Shown one piece after another: positions 32,759-36,832 of a stretch of 36,832 nt of DNA (its first letter is position 1; each line of letters begins with the position of its first letter). The DNA is from Bacteroidales bacterium (GTDB lineage Bacteria > Bacteroidota > Bacteroidia > Bacteroidales > UBA932): positions 1 to 36,832 of the forward strand of contig JAFRVZ010000058.1 in NCBI GenBank assembly GCA_017438265.1. Direction: 5' to 3'. Under the pieces are notes generated by a model. The model worked only from the letters and a program-made list of their open reading frames with translations. It did no database searches and was not told the DNA's origin. Both the position numbers and the translations under genes were made by a program.

Positions 32759-33933
32759 AACGCATCGCCATATCCCTCCTGCTGCTGACCCTCGCCCTCA
32801 GCGCCCGCGCCCAGGGCTCCGTCCGGCAGGTCCTCCTCGAAATCGGGCAGAACAGCCCCGCCCTGAAGGCCGCCGCCGCAGAAATGGAGGCGGAGCGCCT
32901 CGCCGGGCGCGCCGAGACCCTGCTCGACAACCCGGAAGTCGAGTTCAACTACCTCTGGGGCGCCGAAGGCATCGGCGGCCGCCACGACCTGCGCGTGACC
33001 CAGTCCTTCGACCTCCCGACCCTCACCGGCATGAAGGCCGGCAAGGCCGGGGACCTCGGCGAGCTGGCCTCGCTCCGCTACAAGGCCGAGCGCCAGGCAA
33101 TCCTGCTCGAGGCGAAGCAGGCCTGCATCGACCTGGTCTACTGGAATTCCATCCTGGAAGAGCTCCGGGGCCACCTCGCGCAGTCCACCGCCCTCGTCGA
33201 ATCCTACGAGAAGCGCCTGAAAGCCGGCGAGTCCACGGTCCTCGACCTCAACAAGGCCCGGATCCACCAGACCTCCGTCCACGGCCAGGTCAACCGCGCG
33301 GAGGCGGAGCGCCAGACGCTCCTCGCCGCCCTCCGGGCCCTGAACGGCGGCCGGGAGATCGACTTCGACGCGACCGCCTACGACCTCGACGAGTTCTTCC
33401 CGGACCGCTTCGACAGCTGGTTCGCGGAGGCGTCGGAGCAGAGCCCGATGCTCGGCTATGTCCGCAAGCAGGTCGAGCTCGAGGAGCGCCAGGTCGCCAT
33501 CGACCGCGCCTCCGCCTTCCCCGCGCTTACGGTCGGCTACATGAGCGAGATCGCGACGGCCGAGCAGTTCCGGGGCCTGACCGTGGGCGTGAACATCCCG
33601 CTCTGGGGCGCCGGGAACAAGGTGCGGCAGTCCCGCGCCCGGGCCGCAGCCGCGGCGCAGCGGCGCGACGCCGCCGAGCAGGAGTTCTACTCCGACCTGC
33701 AGAACCAGTACGCGAAAGCCCGCTCGATGAAGGAGAACGCGGAGATGATGCGCCGCTCCCTGAGCGAGACGGACAGCCGCAAATTCCTGCTCTCAGCCCT
33801 CTCCAAAGGGGAAATTTCGATGATTGACTACCTCGTCGAGACCGACCTCTACTACGAAGCCCTCGAAGCCACCCTCGAGGCCGAGCGCGACTACCGCCAC
33901 GCCCTCGCCTCCCTCAACGCCTTCAACCTGTAG
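32755..33933 (+). CDS. TolC-like outer-membrane factor of the metal efflux system
   Basis: The 392-residue protein has a signal peptide (MKRIAISLLLLTLALSARAQ) and two repeats of long amphipathic helices around short beta-barrel strands (VEFNYLWGAEG, ALTVGYMSEI), as in CzcC/TolC. GVNIPLWGAGNKV is the typical strand before the second coiled coil. It forms the exit duct through the outer membrane. The ATG overlaps the pump's stop codon (ATGA), so the proteins are translationally coupled. It is somewhat shorter than the common 410-450 residues. Confidence 0.9.
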   Translation: MKRIAISLLLLTLALSARAQGSVRQVLLEIGQNSPALKAAAAEMEAERLAGRAETLLDNPEVEFNYLWGAEGIGGRHDLRVTQSFDLPTLTGMKAGKAGDLGELASLRYKAERQAILLEAKQACIDLVYWNSILEELRGHLAQSTALVESYEKRLKAGESTVLDLNKARIHQTSVHGQVNRAEAERQTLLAALRALNGGREIDFDATAYDLDEFFPDRFDSWFAEASEQSPMLGYVRKQVELEERQVAIDRASAFPALTVGYMSEIATAEQFRGLTVGVNIPLWGAGNKVRQSRARAAAAAQRRDAAEQEFYSDLQNQYAKARSMKENAEMMRRSLSETDSRKFLLSALSKGEISMIDYLVETDLYYEALEATLEAERDYRHALASLNAFNL

Positions 33934-34045
33934 CCCCGCCTGGGTCAAGGAAATCGGCATCGCCGCCCTCATCGTCTACTTCGTCTCCCTGATCCTCCGG
34001 ATCATCCACAAGCCCCGGATCTGATCCCGGGCCTCAAGACGCTGC

Positions 34046-34080
34046 ATTGTAACGCGCGTTACGGTAACGCGCGTTACAAT
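34046..34080. terminator. 35-nt perfect palindrome made of two copies of a 14-bp palindrome
   Basis: The arms 34046-34062 and 34064-34080 are exact reverse complements with a single central G. Each arm also contains GTAACGCGCGTTAC, which is itself a perfect palindrome. It lies in the gap between the convergent outer-membrane factor and thioredoxin-like genes and touches the latter's stop codon. A bidirectional terminator is likely, although no U-tract follows; a double binding site for a dimeric protein is the alternative. Confidence 0.55.
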
Positions 34081-35190
34081 TCATTGAAAGACCTCGGCGA
34101 GTTTTTTCGCCAGGGCTTCGCCGCGGAGGCCGCGGGCGACGACGATGCCTTCGGGGTCGATCAGAAGGTTGTCAGGGATGGAATTGACAGCATATACCTC
34201 CGCCGCCACGCTCTTCCAGCCCTTCAGGTCGGAGAGGTGGGTCCAGGGCATCTGCCACTCGATGACCGCCCGTTCCCAGGGCTCCTTTTCGCTGTCAAAG
34301 GAAAGTCCGACAATCTCGAAGCCCTTGTCGTGGTACTGTTTGTAGGCTTCGCGCACGTTGGGCATCTCAGCCTTGCAAGGGCTGCACCAGGAGGCCCAGA
34401 AGTCCACCAGCACCCATTTTCCCTGCCCCACATATTCGCTCAGTTGATGCAGGTTGCCTTCGGCGTCGGCCTCTTCCAGGTCCAGGAATCTTTTCCCGAT
34501 GACGGCGCTCTTGACTTTATCTGCCTCCTGTTCTTCGGCCATCGCTTCCAGGCCCTCCCTGAGATCCGCCACGTACGGATGCCTGGCAAAGGGCGCATCC
34601 ATATAAACCAGCTCTTTGAACTTGTCGAGGCCTTCGATTTCGAGGACATCCTCTATGAAAGCGACCGGGATGAGGTTGTCCAGGTTCTCCTCGATGATGG
34701 CGATTTTGGTGTCGGCAAGCTGCCGGTACAAGTCCTCATACCGGGCGGCAAAGGCATCCCCGGCGGCGTTCTGCTCCTCCTTGGACAGCGAGAGGTAATC
34801 ACGGATGAGCCGGTCCAGCCGGGCGTAGACCGCGGCGTTCCGCTTTTCACACGCCGCCAGTCTGACATTCTGGTCCGAGCCGGTGACGGAACTGTCGGCG
34901 AAATTGATTTCGACGGGAACGCCGTCATTGAAAAGCAGGTACTGCCAGTCGGAACCCGCGACTTCAACGTACAGGAAGGCATCTTTAGCGGCCTTCCCCT
35001 TCATCTCGAAAGAGCCGTCGGACACGACCGTGCCGTCAACGTCGTCGGCCAGGTACCGGTCCACCAGATACACGGCGGCCCCGTCCCCGGGAACGTTCTT
35101 TCCCGTAATCACATACTTCGTTTCCTTCCCGGAGCACGCCAGCAACCCTGCTGCGGCTACCATGAGCATAAGAATGGCCTTCGCTTTCAT
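34081..35190 (-). CDS. DUF4369 / thioredoxin-like lipoprotein
   Basis: From ATG 35190 (MKAKAILMLMVAAAGLLAC) the protein is 369 residues with lipobox Cys19. An N-terminal DUF4369-type domain (about 24-115) is followed by a helical linker and a thioredoxin/AhpC-TSA domain (about 235-369) with the redox motif WCSPC in VDFWASWCSPCKAEMP and the cis-Pro region NSIPDNLLID. Such proteins are periplasmic or surface thiol-disulphide reductases of the TlpA/ResA kind and are numerous in Bacteroidetes. The physiological partner is unknown. It shares a divergent promoter region with the FISUMP lipoprotein gene. Confidence 0.88.
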   Translation of the reverse strand: MKAKAILMLMVAAAGLLACSGKETKYVITGKNVPGDGAAVYLVDRYLADDVDGTVVSDGSFEMKGKAAKDAFLYVEVAGSDWQYLLFNDGVPVEINFADSSVTGSDQNVRLAACEKRNAAVYARLDRLIRDYLSLSKEEQNAAGDAFAARYEDLYRQLADTKIAIIEENLDNLIPVAFIEDVLEIEGLDKFKELVYMDAPFARHPYVADLREGLEAMAEEQEADKVKSAVIGKRFLDLEEADAEGNLHQLSEYVGQGKWVLVDFWASWCSPCKAEMPNVREAYKQYHDKGFEIVGLSFDSEKEPWERAVIEWQMPWTHLSDLKGWKSVAAEVYAVNSIPDNLLIDPEGIVVARGLRGEALAKKLAEVFQ

Positions 35191-35208
35191 TTCCAAAGAT
35201 GATTTCGG

Positions 35209-35216
35209 CAAAAATA
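35209..35216 (-). promoter_or_regulatory. -7 box for the thioredoxin-like gene
   Basis: The minus strand reads TATTTTTG, an exact TAnnTTTG match, 18 bp before the ATG at 35190. Confidence 0.5.
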
Positions 35217-35241
35217 GCAATTCTTTCCGACTAAAAATGTA

Positions 35242-35249
35242 TATCTTTA
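35242..35249 (+). promoter_or_regulatory. Possible -7 box for the FISUMP gene
   Basis: TATCTTTA (one mismatch) ends 4 bp before the ATG at 35254. If used, the message would be leaderless or nearly so. Confidence 0.4.
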
Positions 35250-35253
35250 TCGC

Positions 35254-35961
35254 ATGAGAAAGCTATCCGTACTTTTCGTCATGGCGGCATGTGCCGCCGC
35301 TGCCGCGCTGGTTTCCTGCGAAAAAAAGAATTCCGACCCGGACAAGAACCCTTATGATGCATACGCAGTCGACCTGGGCCTGAGCGTCCAATGGGCGAGC
35401 GTCAACGTAGGGGCGTCGAATGAAAAAGACCCGGGCAACTATTATGGGTGGGGAGAAACCGCCGAAAAGCCGGAGGGCACTTACTATGACTGGGAGAGCT
35501 ATCTGGTGTTCCAGGGCGTCGGGACCGGCGACGCCGCGCGTGACGCCGCGCTGGCCCGGCTCTACGACAGCGACCTGACCCTAAAAAGCGACTATGACGT
35601 CGCCAGCGTGCAATGGGGCGGGTCCTGGAGGATGCCTACCATCCGGGAGTTCGAGGAACTCCTGGAAAAATGCACCTGGGAGATGGTGCCGTCCGATTAC
35701 GCCGACTGGTCCGAAGACAATCCCGGTGGATGGAAAGTGACCAGCAAGATCAACGGAAAGTCCATCTTCATCCCGGCCGCCGGACAACGTACGAACATGA
35801 GCCTGGACAAGGACAAAGGCAAACAGGCCTACTACTGGACTTCGCAGCGGGATCCGGACGGGGACATCTTCGCCCTCGGTATCGGCCGGTTCATGAATGC
35901 CCCGTCCTGGAACAGCCAATATGTCTGCATCGGATGCTCGGTTCGTCCCGTCCGCCCTTGA
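35254..35961 (+). CDS. FISUMP-domain lipoprotein
   Basis: The 235-residue protein has a signal peptide and lipobox (AALVSC, Cys22). The mature part begins with AVDLGLSVQWASVNVGASN, the hallmark of FISUMP domains (Fibrobacter succinogenes major paralogous domain), followed by YYGWGETAEKPEG, WRMPTIREFEELL, the YYWTS motif and the C-terminal SVRPVRP. These are surface-exposed proteins in Bacteroidetes and Fibrobacteres whose function is not established; the fold is C-type-lectin/sulfatase-modifying-like. It is convergent with the HdeD-like gene. Confidence 0.87.
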   Translation: MRKLSVLFVMAACAAAAALVSCEKKNSDPDKNPYDAYAVDLGLSVQWASVNVGASNEKDPGNYYGWGETAEKPEGTYYDWESYLVFQGVGTGDAARDAALARLYDSDLTLKSDYDVASVQWGGSWRMPTIREFEELLEKCTWEMVPSDYADWSEDNPGGWKVTSKINGKSIFIPAAGQRTNMSLDKDKGKQAYYWTSQRDPDGDIFALGIGRFMNAPSWNSQYVCIGCSVRPVRP

Positions 35962-35991
35962 ACCAAGCCGTCTGCCCTTGACTGACGAAGG

Positions 35992-36564
35992 CTATTGTTC
36001 GTCAATGCCTGTTCCCCGCCGGAACCCTTCCACGCGGCGCTCGAACCTGTTGATACCCAGCAGGGCAAACAGGTAAGCGGCGCCCATGGCGATGACGCCC
36101 AGGCCGATAAGCGTGGAGAGCGTTGCGGCGGTCACATCCGGATTCCTGAGGCCCAGCACACCCAGCATGGCACCCGCGAGGCCCAGCAGCAGGATACCCC
36201 ACCATCCCGGGAATCCGACCCTCTTGTAGTCGAAGCTGTCCACGGCGATGATGACGCCCTCGAAGAGCACCCACATGGCGAAGATCACCGGCAGGGAGAA
36301 AGCCAGGAAGATGTTGTTGCCGATGAAAATGATGCCCAGGATCATCTCAAGGATGGCGCTGAGCATACGGCTACCGCTGTTGGGCAGGAACATCTGCGTG
36401 CGGAAGGTGAACACCAGTTTGGCGATACCGGCCGCCAGCGTGAAACATCCGATCAGCCATGCCGTCGCGAAAAGGGTTGCTGCAGGTCTGCAGATACAGA
36501 TAACGCCCAGGGCTACCAGGAGGGCTCCCGCCACGGCCAGCCAGATTTTAGAACTTGTCTTCAT
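35992..36564 (-). CDS. HdeD-like DUF308 membrane protein
   Basis: The 190-residue protein from ATG 36564 (MKTSSKIWLAVAGALL) has six membrane segments in pairs, as in the HdeD family, which in enteric bacteria is associated with acid resistance; its molecular activity is unknown. The start is well supported by a strong ribosome-binding site, rare in this window. An in-frame extension to 36594 would include that site. It is a single-gene unit on the minus strand. Confidence 0.87.
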   Translation of the reverse strand: MKTSSKIWLAVAGALLVALGVICICRPAATLFATAWLIGCFTLAAGIAKLVFTFRTQMFLPNSGSRMLSAILEMILGIIFIGNNIFLAFSLPVIFAMWVLFEGVIIAVDSFDYKRVGFPGWWGILLLGLAGAMLGVLGLRNPDVTAATLSTLIGLGVIAMGAAYLFALLGINRFERRVEGFRRGTGIDEQ

Positions 36565-36572
36565 ATTGATAT

Positions 36573-36580
36573 CTCCTTTT
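36573..36580 (-). promoter_or_regulatory. Strong Shine-Dalgarno before the HdeD-like gene
   Basis: The minus strand reads AAAAGGAG, 8 nt before the ATG at 36564. Almost no other gene here has such a site, so it fixes the start and suggests a high translation rate or a different origin of this gene. Confidence 0.7.
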
Positions 36581-36832
36581 ATTGTCACGTCCAAACCGTA
36601 TCAAATCCCGCTCCGGCACCGACAATTCTGACAAGATGGCAGCAAGTCAAACGGGGCTGGCGGGATTATCAATCGTTTAACAATTTCAATACTTATTTGG
36701 ACAAACAAACTTCGTTTTCTTCAGTTCTAAAATGATAGTTTGTTAGGCGAAGTGGAGTGGAATAGAAATAATCTTCTTTTTTGAGAGCCCGAAGTGACGC
36801 ATTGCGGAAAAGGGTACGTTTATATGGCAGAA
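36581..36832. other. AT-rich non-coding end of window
   Basis: I see no convincing gene here. The stretch becomes AT-rich after 36670 and probably holds the HdeD-like gene's promoter and the control region of a gene beyond the right edge. No exact TAnnTTTG box was found on the minus strand. Confidence 0.5.

Noticed and set aside
36725-36780. A stretch (GGCGAAGTGGAGTGGAATAG and following bases) vaguely like the REP-type repeat with GAGTGGAGAAATC
   Set aside because: Only a few short blocks agree and the ATTTCGA half is missing; it may be a decayed copy but cannot be supported.

Overview
The window looks like chromosomal DNA of a GC-rich member of the Bacteroidales, probably an uncultured gut lineage such as Candidatus Cryptobacteroides or a relative (the genus is a guess). 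The signs are Bacteroidetes-type -7 boxes (TAnnTTTG) upstream of many genes, almost no Shine-Dalgarno sequences, Bacteroidetes families (GH97, propeller/Y_Y_Y regulators with AraC output, DUF4369-thioredoxin, FISUMP, DUF6769) and many SPII-type lipoproteins. There are no rRNA or tRNA genes, no CRISPR array and no phage genes.

Layout. 1-5.2 kb: the 3' end of an LTA-synthase-like sulfatase-fold gene, an arginase and a two-domain acyltransferase of the glycine-lipid type (both minus strand), and a NUDIX-HD fusion. 5.2-12.6 kb: histidine degradation, with fused ftcD, hutU and hutH on the plus strand and hutI convergent on the minus strand behind an MBL-fold gene. Together these would take histidine to glutamate, with the formimino group passed to tetrahydrofolate. 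14-18 kb: a serpin lipoprotein and a three-gene membrane-lipid operon (GNAT, CDP-alcohol phosphotransferase, PlsC-like). 18-26 kb: a glycan or glycolipid operon (GH97, GH59 galactosylceramidase-like, CE1-like esterase) with a divergent one-piece transmembrane regulator. 26-28 kb: GH16 lipoprotein and DUF1295 gene. 28-34 kb: a heavy-metal RND efflux operon (DUF6769, His-rich adaptor, CzcA-type pump, TolC-like factor). 34-36.8 kb: thioredoxin-like lipoprotein, FISUMP lipoprotein and HdeD-like protein.

The most unusual part is 7.1-9.7 kb. A small AT-rich GIY-YIG nuclease gene is framed by inverted copies of a palindromic repeat (GTCATTTCGAG...GAGAAATCTC type). More copies of the repeat lie just upstream of hutU, inside hutU as an in-frame insertion of about 17 residues, and at the hutU 3' end, where the repeat encodes the last residues before the stop. 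This resembles the arrangement of REP sequences with RAYT transposases, and the in-gene insertions recall Rickettsia palindromic elements, but with a GIY-YIG protein as the candidate partner. A second unrelated structure, a 30-bp perfect inverted repeat enclosing three small hairpins, lies in the probable leader of ftcD.
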